Position numbers and translations under genes: made by a program. This document shows, in pieces, positions 1 through 8,468 of a stretch of DNA of 64,000 nucleotides. Numbering within the stretch: the first letter of the stretch is position 1; every line of letters begins with the position of its first letter. Source of the stretch: Bacteroidota bacterium. Its GTDB lineage: Bacteria; Bacteroidota; Ignavibacteria; Kryptoniales; JAKASW01. The DNA is taken from NCBI GenBank assembly GCA_021812985.1, contig JAKAMG010000001.1:241483-305482 (forward strand). Reading direction: 5' to 3'. The notes below the pieces were generated by a model. It was given only the letters and a program-made list of their open reading frames with translations, did no database searches and was not told the DNA's origin.

Positions 1-162
1 TTTGATCCCTTCCAGTTCCAAAGCGATCGCCTGCGCCTCAAACTGACCTATGATGATCGGGAGCCTGCGTTCCCCTTCAGTCTCTTTCAATATGAGTGCG
101 TAAGCTCCCGGACTCGACGGACTCGGTGAAAGTCCGAGTATGTCTACCATCACCTTTTCCAA
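1..162 (-). CDS. Bifunctional nuclease (DUF151/BFN) family protein, partial
   Basis: The reverse strand reads from a TTG at 162 into MEKVMVDILGLS, then a SPSSPGAYALIL stretch, a RRLPIIIGQFEAQAIA stretch and LELEGIK, running off the left edge. This matches the conserved N-terminus of the DUF151 bifunctional nuclease family, small proteins reported to have DNase and RNase activity; the cellular role in this lineage is unknown. The TTG start is favoured because an AAGGAG Shine-Dalgarno (complement of 171-176) lies 8 nt upstream; GTG at 153 or ATG at 150 are alternatives. It follows etfA on the same strand with a 39-nt gap and is probably co-transcribed with etfBA. The C-terminal part lies outside the window. 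Confidence 0.85.
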   Translation of the reverse strand, partial: MEKVMVDILGLSPSPSSPGAYALILKETEGERRLPIIIGQFEAQAIALELEGIK

Positions 163-201
163 AAAATGTTCTCCTTGTGCATCGTCAATTTGCGGAATCG
201 A

Positions 202-1197
202 CTAGTCTTTTCCAAGCGCCTTTTTGAGCTCGCTTGTGAGTTCGGGCAGAACTTCGAACGCGTCCGCGACGATTCCATAGTCCGCAATTTGAAAAATCGG
301 AGCCTCCTTGTCCTTGTTTATCGCCACTATGTATTTCGACGAAGACATCCCGGCGAGATGCTGTATCGCGCCTGAGATTGCGACTGCGACGTACAGAGAA
401 GGCGAAACCGTCTTGCCGGTCTGACCCACCTGATCTTCGTGCGGTCTCCAGCCCGCGTCGACGGCGGCTCTTGATGCGCCGACAGCCGCGCCGAGGACGT
501 CTGCGAGTCGTTCGACAATGTCAAAATGCTCCGGTCCACCAAGTCCGCGCCCTCCTGAGACAATTATATCCGCCTCTGTCAGGTCGGGCCTTCCGGCCTT
601 TGCGACAGTAAGTGCGGTGACGCGGGAGGAAAAGTCAGCTTCTTCGAGACTCACCGAAAGATCCTCGACTGCCGCGGCCGATCCGTTGGTGGCGGAGGTG
701 CTGAAAACATTCGGGCGCAGCGTGAAGACCTTCTTTGCCGAGTTGATTCTGACGTCGATCAATCCCTTGCCAGCGTACACAGGACGCGTGGCGGTGAGTG
801 TGCCGTTTTCAGCCTTGAGTGCGACACAGTCTGCCGCGAGCCCGGCCTTCAGTTTCACGGCGACTCTGGGGGCGAGGTCCTTGCCGAGAGCCGTTGCCGG
901 GAAAAATACAACGTCGGCGGCGAGGTCACCGGCGGCCTTTGCCACCACCTTTGCGTAAGCTGTCGAAGAATAAAGGCCAAGCCTCTTGTCGTCCACGACA
1001 TAAACTTTTTTCATGCCGTATCCCCCGAGTTCAGCGGCGATATTCCTGACGCCATTCCCAATTACAAGCGCTTCTGCTTCTCCCCCGAGTTCGGCTGCAA
1101 GGCGAACGGCGGCCTGAACCGCTTCAAAAGCGACTTTCTTGAACCGGCTCCCCGTCTCTGAACCGTGTGTGGATTCTGCAAATGCAATTATCTTCAT
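202..1197 (-). CDS. etfA: Electron transfer flavoprotein, alpha subunit
   Basis: 331 aa, the usual EtfA length. The C-terminal FAD-binding half is clear: [10 protein letters not shown] near residue 210, then [26 protein letters not shown], and [10 protein letters not shown] followed by [12 protein letters not shown], the family signature. The N-terminal half is the divergent Rossmann-like domain. EtfAB is a soluble FAD/AMP heterodimer that carries electrons from acyl-CoA dehydrogenases and related flavoenzymes to the respiratory chain. It lies 15 nt downstream of etfB and upstream of the DUF151 nuclease gene on the same strand. No ETF-quinone oxidoreductase or FixCX partner is in the window, so the electron acceptor cannot be inferred here. 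Confidence 0.97.
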   Translation of the reverse strand: MKIIAFAESTHGSETGSRFKKVAFEAVQAAVRLAAELGGEAEALVIGNGVRNIAAELGGYGMKKVYVVDDKRLGLYSSTAYAKVVAKAAGDLAADVVFFPATALGKDLAPRVAVKLKAGLAADCVALKAENGTLTATRPVYAGKGLIDVRINSAKKVFTLRPNVFSTSATNGSAAAVEDLSVSLEEADFSSRVTALTVAKAGRPDLTEADIIVSGGRGLGGPEHFDIVERLADVLGAAVGASRAAVDAGWRPHEDQVGQTGKTVSPSLYVAVAISGAIQHLAGMSSSKYIVAINKDKEAPIFQIADYGIVADAFEVLPELTSELKKALGKD

Positions 1198-1212
1198 CTC
1201 GTTCCCCTTCGT

Positions 1213-1965
1213 TTAGATGACCTTCGCTTCTTCGTGTAAGAGCCTGACGAGTTCCGGCACCGCGCTCTTATCGGTTCCGAGTATTCTCCCTCCTTGCTTA
1301 GCTGCGGGCTTGCGCATACCGATTACCTCGGTTAATGGCTCGGCCGGTGCCGCGGATATCTCCTGTATCGGTTTTGACTTCGCGGCCATGATTCCTTTGA
1401 GTGAAGGATAGCGCGGTTCGTTGAGCCCCTTCTGTGCTGTGATGACGCAGGGAAGAGAAAGCTCGACTGTTTCTTTTCCTCCTTCGACCTCACGCTCGCA
1501 GATCACCTTTTTCGCTCCCTCGTCGGCATCGATCTTCACGACGACTGATGCTGACGGAAGTCCGAGCATCTCGGCGACCATTGTCCCGACGGCGGAATCA
1601 TCGTAGTCTATGGACTGTTTGCCGAAGAATATTATGTCGGCGCCTGAGTCCTTCAGTGCGGAAGCAAGTATCGCCGCGGTTGAGTAAGAATCGCCGGCGC
1701 TATCGGTCTTGATGTGAATCCCTTTATCGCCCCCCATGGCGAGCGATTTACGTATCACTTCTTTGTGAGAGTCGCCGCCTGCCGACACGTATGTAACCTC
1801 GCCGCCGAACTTGTCCTTCAACTGAAGTGCGGCCTCGATCGCGAATTCATCGTACGGATTTAATATCAAATTGATCTCGGATCGGTCAATGGTTTTGCCG
1901 TCTTGACCCACCTTCACCTTTGTTTCGGTATCCGGGACCTGGTTGACACAAACGAAGAGTTTCAT
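1213..1965 (-). CDS. etfB: Electron transfer flavoprotein, beta subunit
   Basis: 250 aa, typical EtfB. It begins MKLFVCVNQVPDTE, has the NPYDEFAIEAAL motif near residue 37, the AMP-binding FFGKQSIDYDD stretch near residue 112, and the EtfB signature LPCVITAQKGLNEPRYPSLK near residue 170. It forms the heterodimer with EtfA, encoded immediately downstream. A GAGGTG Shine-Dalgarno precedes the ATG. It is the first gene of the minus-strand etf transcript and diverges from the NlpC/P60 gene across a 240-bp gap, which must hold the promoters for both directions. Confidence 0.97.
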   Translation of the reverse strand: MKLFVCVNQVPDTETKVKVGQDGKTIDRSEINLILNPYDEFAIEAALQLKDKFGGEVTYVSAGGDSHKEVIRKSLAMGGDKGIHIKTDSAGDSYSTAAILASALKDSGADIIFFGKQSIDYDDSAVGTMVAEMLGLPSASVVVKIDADEGAKKVICEREVEGGKETVELSLPCVITAQKGLNEPRYPSLKGIMAAKSKPIQEISAAPAEPLTEVIGMRKPAAKQGGRILGTDKSAVPELVRLLHEEAKVI

Positions 1966-2205
1966 TTGTCACCTCTTTAAGGATTTATGGTATGTGTAGC
2001 AAAAATTTAGGCGCGAACTCGAAGAACTTCAAGAGAGTGCGGGAAAGAAGAGGACGCTGCTCGGGACGAACCAGTCAGTGGTTACCATTCTCTTGGAACG
2101 ATTCGTCCACTCAGCCGTCAGGCTTCTCTGGTTCCCCAGGTCTGTGCGGCGTAACGGAGTGCTTTCGTTGCATCCAGAGAGGTCGGGCGGTATATTCTCG
2201 ATAAG

Positions 2206-3249
2206 ATGGACAAAAACAGAAAAGTGATTTCACGCGAGGAGTTCAGAAAGAGAATCGCCGGTGAGTTTAAACTTGATTTGCGTTATTCGGTCCTCGAATT
2301 CGCTGACGACGGGAGGTTCCTGGTCGCCTCAACCGACTCCTTATCGACCGCGAAAGAGGTCTCGTCGCTTTATGAGAGAGTGAAGCCTGGATTTAGATTG
2401 AAGGTGATACTTCTTCCCGACGGGAGTGCAGGCAAGTTAAAGAGGGGGATCTGCCATGTCGGAGTGGCGCCTGTCAGGAAAAGTGGCGCGTCGGCCAGCG
2501 AGCAGGTGACTCAAATACTCTTCGGTGAGTCGTTCGACACTCTTCAGATCGGCTCTGACTGGATAAGGGTAAGGCTTCACGAGGATGGCTACGTGGGATG
2601 GGTTTCGGCGAACCAGGTGACGCTCTTCGATGACTCAGGATTTCAGAAGTACAAATCGATCCCTGTCATCAGCGCCGATGAAAACGTCGTTAGAATACTT
2701 GGCAGACCTGAACGCGGCGGCGCGACGATAAGGGAGGCTGTCCTCGGCTCTCGACTCAGCGTTGCGGGAAAAAGTGGGAAGTATGTCGAAGTCATCCTCC
2801 CCGACGGAATCAAAGGATGGGTGGAGAAGTCAAAGCTCCGGCCCGAATTCGGCCCAGAGAAGGCCACGCCGGGGAGAATCGTCGAGACTGCGCGCCGGTT
2901 TCTCGGCATATCGTATGTCTGGGGGGGGCGGAGCGCCAATGGGTTTGACTGTTCTGGTTTCGTACAAACGGTCTTCAGGCAGAACGGAGTCGAACTTCCG
3001 CGCGATGCAGATATGCAGTATTCGACCGGGACGAAATTGGGTAAGAATCTGAAAAAGCTCAGAGCGGGAGATTTGTTGTTTTTTTCGTCAAACGGCCATA
3101 AAATTACTCATGTTGCGATTTATACCGGAAAGAATAGCGAGATTATACATTCCTCAGGTTTTGTCCGGCTTAACAGTCTTGTTCCTAACAGGAAGAATTA
3201 TAGCAGAAAACTGTCATCAGCTTTTGTAGGCGCTTGTAGAGTCATCTAA
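2206..3249 (+). CDS. Secreted-type NlpC/P60 peptidoglycan hydrolase with SH3-like domains
   Basis: 347 aa. The C-terminal third (about residues 225-347) is an NlpC/P60 cysteine peptidase: VWGGRSANGFDCSGFVQ carries the catalytic Cys, HVAIYTGK the catalytic His, and IIHSSG the third polar residue. Upstream are two bacterial SH3-like segments, around residues 75-140 (GYVGWVSANQV) and 155-215 (GIKGWVEKSKL). The layout resembles gamma-D-glutamyl-L-diamino-acid endopeptidases that trim peptidoglycan stem peptides. No convincing signal peptide follows the chosen ATG, and its ribosome site is weak, so the true start may lie elsewhere or the enzyme may act on recycled cytoplasmic muropeptides. Confidence 0.88.
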   Translation: MDKNRKVISREEFRKRIAGEFKLDLRYSVLEFADDGRFLVASTDSLSTAKEVSSLYERVKPGFRLKVILLPDGSAGKLKRGICHVGVAPVRKSGASASEQVTQILFGESFDTLQIGSDWIRVRLHEDGYVGWVSANQVTLFDDSGFQKYKSIPVISADENVVRILGRPERGGATIREAVLGSRLSVAGKSGKYVEVILPDGIKGWVEKSKLRPEFGPEKATPGRIVETARRFLGISYVWGGRSANGFDCSGFVQTVFRQNGVELPRDADMQYSTGTKLGKNLKKLRAGDLLFFSSNGHKITHVAIYTGKNSEIIHSSGFVRLNSLVPNRKNYSRKLSSAFVGACRVI

Positions 3250-3327
3250 CGAAAGTGAGGTGGAGTCGTCTTCAGTTATCATGAGTATAAGACTGAGAAA
3301 GAAGGTTTCGAGGGGATACACGGAAAG

Positions 3328-3819
3328 GTGCTTCTCCTAAACCAGAATTACGAACCGCTTACCATATGCAGCTGGAAGAAAGCGGTAATTCTACTCTACC
3401 TTGGGAAGGCAGAGTTGATAGAAAGGTATGACGGAAGGATGCTGCGGTCGGTCTCGGCAGCCATGCCGATGCCGAGCATCGTGAGACTCTCCGTCTACTA
3501 CAGGGTTCCTCATAAAAGGGTGATACTCTCGCGGAAGAATATCTTGCGAAGGGATGGAAACCGTTGTCAGTATTGCGGTCGCGGAGACCAAATGCTGACG
3601 GTGGATCACATCATTCCGAGAACGAGAGGGGGCGAAGACACCTGGGAGAATCTTGTTTGTGCCTGCATGAGATGTAACAACAGGAAGGGTGACCGCACGC
3701 CCGAGGAAGCGGGGATGAGGCTCCTAACGACGCCGCGGAGGCCAAACCATGTGGCTTTCATAAGGCATTTCGTCGGACGCGTCGACGAAAAATGGAAGCC
3801 TTACCTTTTTATGAAGTAG
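3328..3819 (+). CDS. HNH endonuclease family protein
   Basis: 163 aa, starting at GTG 3328. The HNH core occupies about residues 65-120: CQYCGRG, then LTVDHIIPRTRGGEDTWENL, then CACMRCNNRKGDRTPEEA. The paired CxxC motifs make a zinc site, and the DH and N residues form the HNH active site. The N-terminus, LLNQNYEPLTICSWKKAV, matches the widespread stand-alone HNH family that often sits beside housekeeping genes and whose role is not established. No methylase, phage or intron context is present, so a DNA repair or processing role is more likely than a mobile-element one. It is followed 25 nt later by trpS. Confidence 0.88.
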   Translation: MLLLNQNYEPLTICSWKKAVILLYLGKAELIERYDGRMLRSVSAAMPMPSIVRLSVYYRVPHKRVILSRKNILRRDGNRCQYCGRGDQMLTVDHIIPRTRGGEDTWENLVCACMRCNNRKGDRTPEEAGMRLLTTPRRPNHVAFIRHFVGRVDEKWKPYLFMK

Positions 3820-3844
3820 AAATATTTCGTAAATTAGGCACACA

Positions 3845-4831
3845 ATGCCTAATAAAAAGATTATCCTGAGTGGGATGCGCCCGACAGGAAAGCTGCATCT
3901 CGGTCACTGGGCCGGTGCGCTCGAAAATTGGGTCGCCCTCCAGAACGGCGGTGGTTACTCGAACTATCACCTGATCGCAGACTACCACGCTCTCACAACC
4001 AATATCGACACATCCGATATTCATGCCTTTTCTCTCGAGATGGTACTTGACTGGCTTTCGGCCGGCATAGACCCCGAGGTAAGTCCAGTTTTCAGGCAGT
4101 CGCAAATAAAGGAACACACGGAACTTCACCTCGTCTTCTCGATGCTGATAACTACTGCCCGCCTCGAACGAAACCCGACTCTCAAAGAACAGGTGCGCGA
4201 TCTGGAACTCGGTCCGATGAGTTACGGCTATCTGGGCTATCCCGTTCTCCAGGCTGCTGACATACTCCTATATAAAGGAGAAGTGGTCCCGGTCGGAGAG
4301 GACCAGCTTTCGCATGTGGAAATCACTAGGGAGATCGCGCGCGACTTCAACCGACAGTATGGTCAGGTGTTTCCGGAGCCTGCGGCAAAGCTGACTAAGT
4401 TCGCGAGACTTCCAGGACTCGACGGCAAAAAAATGAGCAAGTCGCTGAACAACGCGATCCTCCTTTCCGATCCGCCCGACGAAGTGAACAAGAAGATGAA
4501 GAAGGCGGTTACCGATCCTCAGAAGATCAGGAAAGGCGACCCAGGGAGACCGGACATCTGCCTCGTCTTCACTTACCACAAGAAATTCAATCCCTCGGAG
4601 GAAGACGAAATCAGAAAGGGATGTGAGAGCGGGAGTCTCGGATGCGTGGACTGCAAGATGAGGGCTGCCGAAAAGATCAATATTTTTCTCGAGCCGTTCA
4701 GGGAGCGGAGAAAGAAGTACGAGTCCGAGCCTGAGAAACTCGATAAGATTCTCCGGGACGGAGAAGAACGCGCTCGGGCGGTTGCCAGCCAAACTATGAG
4801 TGATGTCCATAAAGCGATGAAGTTGGGATGA
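3845..4831 (+). CDS. trpS: Tryptophanyl-tRNA synthetase
   Basis: 328 aa, the normal size of bacterial TrpRS. This class I enzyme charges tRNA-Trp. The HIGH-type motif is HLGH at residues 18-21 after MRPTGKL, and the KMSKS motif lies near residue 197 in GKKMSKSLNN. A family-typical stretch, GYLGYPVLQAADILLYKG, lies near residue 130. Its tRNA substrate, tRNA-Trp(CCA), is encoded at 37862 in this window. The stop overlaps the scpA start (ATGA), suggesting translational coupling to the condensin genes. Confidence 0.97.
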   Translation: MPNKKIILSGMRPTGKLHLGHWAGALENWVALQNGGGYSNYHLIADYHALTTNIDTSDIHAFSLEMVLDWLSAGIDPEVSPVFRQSQIKEHTELHLVFSMLITTARLERNPTLKEQVRDLELGPMSYGYLGYPVLQAADILLYKGEVVPVGEDQLSHVEITREIARDFNRQYGQVFPEPAAKLTKFARLPGLDGKKMSKSLNNAILLSDPPDEVNKKMKKAVTDPQKIRKGDPGRPDICLVFTYHKKFNPSEEDEIRKGCESGSLGCVDCKMRAAEKINIFLEPFRERRKKYESEPEKLDKILRDGEERARAVASQTMSDVHKAMKLG

Positions 4832-5589
4832 ACTACAGGGTTAAGCTAAACGATTTCGAAGGTCCTCTGGACCTCCTGTTGTTCTTCATCAAGCGCGACC
4901 AGCTGGACATTTATGACATACCCATAGCCAGGATAACGCAGGAATTTCTCGACTACGTGCATTACATCCGGATGCTCGACCTCGAGATAGCCGGCGAGTT
5001 TATCGTTATGGCGGCAACCCTCATGCAGATCAAGGTGAGGATGCTCCTTCCGCATGAGGAGGGGATCGAAGAGCTGATAGAGGAAGATCCACGCAAGGAG
5101 CTTGCAGACAGGCTTGCTGAATACGCGAGATTCAAGGAAGCCGCCCGCAACTTCGGGCACCTCGAAGAGGAAGGAAGCAAGCTGTTCTATCGCACATACT
5201 TCAGGCACGACGAGAGGGAGTATGTTCCCCCGGAGGAGGAAGACCTGAAGAACGTGACCCTGATCGATCTGATTAGCGCTTTCAAGCGGGCGATGGACAA
5301 GCTTGAGGCCACCCCGTACCATAATATCCAGAGGATCAACGTTACCATCGAAGAGCAGATCGACTACCTGGTCGCGGCTGTCCAGGACAAGCCGACGCTT
5401 CATTTCCTCGAGATAGCAGCCGGAATCCACGAAAGGATCAGGCTTGTTGTCACATTTATAGCCCTTCTCGAGCTGATTAAGAGGAACATCCTTCGCATCC
5501 AGACGAGCGGCGGGTTCAACGATTTTATTATAACAAAACAGGAAGCTGTAGAGGAGGATAATGTCGGAGCAGGATCAGAACTCTCCTGA
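4828..5589 (+). CDS. scpA: Segregation and condensation protein A (kleisin)
   Basis: 253 aa. The N-terminal FEGPLDLLLFFIKRDQLDIY motif (about residues 9-28) is diagnostic of ScpA, the kleisin that bridges the SMC heads and binds ScpB. A C-terminal winged-helix part follows (HFLEIAAGIHERIRLVVTFI, residues about 191-210). The ATG overlaps the trpS stop by 4 nt, and scpB begins inside the gene with a 29-nt overlap. No smc gene is in this window. Confidence 0.96.
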   Translation: MNYRVKLNDFEGPLDLLLFFIKRDQLDIYDIPIARITQEFLDYVHYIRMLDLEIAGEFIVMAATLMQIKVRMLLPHEEGIEELIEEDPRKELADRLAEYARFKEAARNFGHLEEEGSKLFYRTYFRHDEREYVPPEEEDLKNVTLIDLISAFKRAMDKLEATPYHNIQRINVTIEEQIDYLVAAVQDKPTLHFLEIAAGIHERIRLVVTFIALLELIKRNILRIQTSGGFNDFIITKQEAVEEDNVGAGSELS

Positions 5590-6859
5590 ATACGGACAAA
5601 ATTCCGAAGAACAAAACATTTCCCGGGAAGAACAGGGAGAGGTCAAAACCCCCGCTAAGGGCGAAGAGCGCCAGCCGGAGAATGATATCCCGCTCTCAGA
5701 GTCCGAAGAGAATCTGAAAACGGAGCGGTCCGAGCCCGTCATAGATCCGCAACCCGTACAGCTCGACGATGCAGATCAGGCTTCATCGGGGAGTCAACAC
5801 GACACGGAACCCGCTGAGGAACCTCTGAGAGTACAGGAGTCTGCTGAAGCAGAAGGGTCATCCTCCGGCATCGGTGAATCGTTCGCCGAGAATCCCGAGT
5901 TGCCGCAGGGACATCCAATTGGAGCTCCTGAGGAAACCAATTTCACCGCGGGAAGTCCAGAAGATGCGCAGTTGGTTGAGCCCCAGTCTGATGAAACCAG
6001 AGAGGAACCTTCTCCCGATCGTAGCGAAGAAAGCGCTTCTGTCACCGAATCGGTAGAGGAGTTGACGGCCCCTGAGGAGGGTGGCTCTTTAGGCGTCGAC
6101 GGCTCGACCGAGGACCAGCCTGCGAGCATCGCGGACGGAGAGGCGGAGTTGGAATCGTCTGCCGACGAGGGGGCAGAAGTCAGGGAAGAGGTTGTTGACG
6201 ACCTCGCGCATATCATCGAGGCGATTATCTTCGCGTCGGACGAGCCACTTCCCACGGCGACAATTAAGACGGTCCTCGATGTGGCCCGCACATTCGGCCG
6301 TGTCCACCCGGACATGATAACCTCACGCGTGGCGGCCCTGAATGCCAGGTACGAGGCTGAAGGAAGCGGCTTCCATATAGTCGAAATCGCAAACGGCTAC
6401 CAGTACGCGACGAGGAAGGAGATGGCGCAGTGGGTCTCCAACCTCTTCAAAGAGAGATCGAAACGTCGTCTGTCTAACTCCGCCCTCGAGACGCTGGCGA
6501 TCATCGCGTACAAGCAGCCCATCACAAAACCGGAGATAGAGTCGATCCGCGGAGTCAACGTCGACTATGTTCTTCACAACCTTCTCGAAAAGGAAGTTGT
6601 CACCGTTGTGGGACGCGGTGAGTCCGTCGGACGCCCTCTTCTATACGGGACGACGCAGAAATTTCTGAAGATATTTGCCCTTAAGAGCCTCGAGGATCTC
6701 CCGAAGCTCAGGGAAATCGAGGAGATTATAAAGGAGATAAAGAGTCGGGGTGCGGAGGAGTCAATACAGCTCGAGATTACGGCTCTCGGCGAATCAGGCG
6801 AGCCGACTCCAACACCGGAGACCAAACAGGAAGCGTTGCCAGAAAATGGAACCGAATAA
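5561..6859 (+). CDS. scpB: Segregation and condensation protein B with long acidic N-terminal extension
   Basis: 432 aa, about twice the usual ScpB length. Residues about 211-400 are the ScpB core of two winged helices: DDLAHIIEAIIFASDEPL, then RRLSNSALETLAIIAYKQPI near residue 303 and GRGESVGRPLLYGTT near residue 350. Residues 1-210 are low-complexity, dominated by Glu, Ser, Asp, Pro and Gly, with almost no aromatic or basic residues, and are predicted disordered. The extension is certainly in the reading frame; an internal start cannot be excluded. The start at 5561 has a GAGGAGG site just upstream, inside the scpA end. The rluB start overlaps the scpB stop by 14 nt. Confidence 0.94.
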   Translation: MSEQDQNSPEYGQNSEEQNISREEQGEVKTPAKGEERQPENDIPLSESEENLKTERSEPVIDPQPVQLDDADQASSGSQHDTEPAEEPLRVQESAEAEGSSSGIGESFAENPELPQGHPIGAPEETNFTAGSPEDAQLVEPQSDETREEPSPDRSEESASVTESVEELTAPEEGGSLGVDGSTEDQPASIADGEAELESSADEGAEVREEVVDDLAHIIEAIIFASDEPLPTATIKTVLDVARTFGRVHPDMITSRVAALNARYEAEGSGFHIVEIANGYQYATRKEMAQWVSNLFKERSKRRLSNSALETLAIIAYKQPITKPEIESIRGVNVDYVLHNLLEKEVVTVVGRGESVGRPLLYGTTQKFLKIFALKSLEDLPKLREIEEIIKEIKSRGAEESIQLEITALGESGEPTPTPETKQEALPENGTE

Positions 6860-7601
6860 CCCGGTCGCGGGCGATGAGCTCGTAAGAATAAACAAGTACC
6901 TCTCTGCATCAGGAGTCGTCTCGCGACGCAAAGCGGACGAGCTGGTGTCATCCGGAAGAGTCAAGGTAAACGGGAAGGTGGTCCGCGAACTTGGCACAAA
7001 GATCAATCCGCGGAAAGACAAGGTCGAGGTCGACGGCAAGGGGGTGCGCAGAAGCTCGCGCCTGGTCTACATACTTCTCAACAAGCCAAAGGACGCCGTT
7101 ACTACCGCACGCGACGAGAAGGGGAGGCGGAGCGTCATAGATGTGGTTAACGTACGCGAGCGCGTCTATCCGGTAGGGAGGCTTGACAGGAATACGACAG
7201 GGGTTCTCCTCCTTACAAATGATGGTGAACTCGCAAACAGACTTATGCACCCCAGGCATAAGGTTATCAAGGTGTACAAAGCCACCATTGACCGCCCCAT
7301 AAGGGAGCGCGAGCTCGCAAGACTGAAGAAAGGCGTGATGCTCGACGGCACGGTCACAGTCCCCGACGATGTCTACATCCTTCCTGAAAGCCAGGGGCTT
7401 GAAGTCGGTATCGCGGTACACGAAGGCAAACACCACCTCGTAAAGAGAATATTTGAATCGTTCGAAATTCATGTCACGCAGCTCGATAGGTATTCGTATG
7501 CCGGATTGAATCACCACAACCTTCAGAGAGGACAGTGGCGGAATCTCACGAAGAAGGAAGTGTCCACTCTGCGGAAGCTGGTCGAACTCCCCGAAGCCTG
7601 A
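6846..7601 (+). CDS. rluB: 23S rRNA pseudouridine synthase, RluB/RsuA family
   Basis: 251 aa from the ATG at 6846, chosen because VRINKYLSASGVVSRRKADE, the S4-like RNA-binding domain, begins 12 residues later; an upstream in-frame start would place most of an arginine-rich leader inside scpB. The catalytic Asp lies near residue 112 in VGRLDRNTTGVLLLTNDGEL, and the KVYKATIDRP and GKHHLVKRIFE motifs fit RluB/RluE/RsuA enzymes. The likely product is pseudouridine in the 23S peptidyl-transferase region, but RsuA specificity cannot be excluded. The scpA-scpB-rluB order is widespread. Confidence 0.92.
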   Translation: MEPNNPVAGDELVRINKYLSASGVVSRRKADELVSSGRVKVNGKVVRELGTKINPRKDKVEVDGKGVRRSSRLVYILLNKPKDAVTTARDEKGRRSVIDVVNVRERVYPVGRLDRNTTGVLLLTNDGELANRLMHPRHKVIKVYKATIDRPIRERELARLKKGVMLDGTVTVPDDVYILPESQGLEVGIAVHEGKHHLVKRIFESFEIHVTQLDRYSYAGLNHHNLQRGQWRNLTKKEVSTLRKLVELPEA

Positions 7602-7739
7602 TGAAAGCGCGTTGTAGTCCGTCCCTTCTTTCCGGGGCTGCAGCAATGAGATCCAAATCGAAGTGATGCGCATAGGCCCGGTCAACCTCACCCGAACCAT
7701 TTCCACGGTCGGCTTTGGCGGTGACATCATTGTCACGGG

Positions 7740-8468
7740 GTGCTCCCAGACGTGAGAGATGTCGGGTGGTTCCGTTCGATATGCGCCGATAACGGGATGA
7801 TGCTGAACGACGACCAGTTGTCGCAATTCGAAAAGTATCGCGAGCTTCTCGTATCGGCAAACAAAAATCTGAATCTCATCTCCCGGAAAGACGAGGAGAA
7901 CTTCTACCCAAACCATGCGCTGAACTCAGTATCTTTTCTCTTTTCCCGATGCCTGAAGAAGGCTGCATCGATTGTGGATCTTGGGACTGGCGGTGGACTT
8001 CCCGGTATACCGATTCGGATAATCTATCCTGAGAGTGGAGTGGTCTTCGTCGATTCAATAACCAAGAAGACGTCGGCTTTGTCTGGTATAGTTGAAGAAA
8101 TGGGGCTGAAAAACTGCGCCGTCGTGAACGGCCGAGGTGAGACACTTGCCGGAGAGCGTGATTTTAAAGGGCGATTTGATTATGTTGTAAGTCGCGCGGC
8201 AGGCAAACTTGACGAAGTCGCCAAGTGGTCGCGCGGATTCTTGAGAAGGCATGAAACTGCCGCGGGGGAGACAATCCCGGTCGGGACATTGATCGTTCTG
8301 AAGGGCGGCGAGTTCGACGAGGAACTCAAACACGCCAGGAGTAATAAATTCATCGACTCCGTAGTCGTTTATGATACTGTCTTCGATGGTATGGATGAAA
8401 TCTACAACAAGGAAAAGAAGCTGGTCCTGATTAATTACAAGCAAGACCCGTTCAGGAGACAAGATTGA
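7740..8468 (+). CDS. rsmG: 16S rRNA (guanine-527-N7)-methyltransferase
   Basis: About 242 aa. The SAM-binding motif I is [17 protein letters not shown] near residue 78, and the family-typical [12 protein letters not shown] and NLNLISR stretches precede it; [12 protein letters not shown] follows near residue 143. It methylates G527 of 16S rRNA. The start is uncertain: GTG 7740 and GTG 7752 both give acceptable N-termini and neither has a strong Shine-Dalgarno. A 29-codon reading frame (7666-7755) ends in a TGA overlapping the 7752 GTG, which would permit coupling, but its peptide is not recognisable. The stop overlaps the TTG of lysS. Confidence 0.92.
   Translation: MLPDVRDVGWFRSICADNGMMLNDDQLSQFEKYRELLVSANKNLNLISRKDEENFYPNHALNSVSFLFSRCLKKAASIVDLGTGGGLPGIPIRIIYPESGVVFVDSITKKTSALSGIVEEMGLKNCAVVNGRGETLAGERDFKGRFDYVVSRAAGKLDEVAKWSRGFLRRHETAAGETIPVGTLIVLKGGEFDEELKHARSNKFIDSVVVYDTVFDGMDEIYNKEKKLVLINYKQDPFRRQD

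Noticed and set aside
1992..2204. 70-residue frame in the etfB/NlpC divergent gap
   Set aside because: Arginine/serine-rich, no ribosome site, and ends exactly before the NlpC start; more likely the promoter region.
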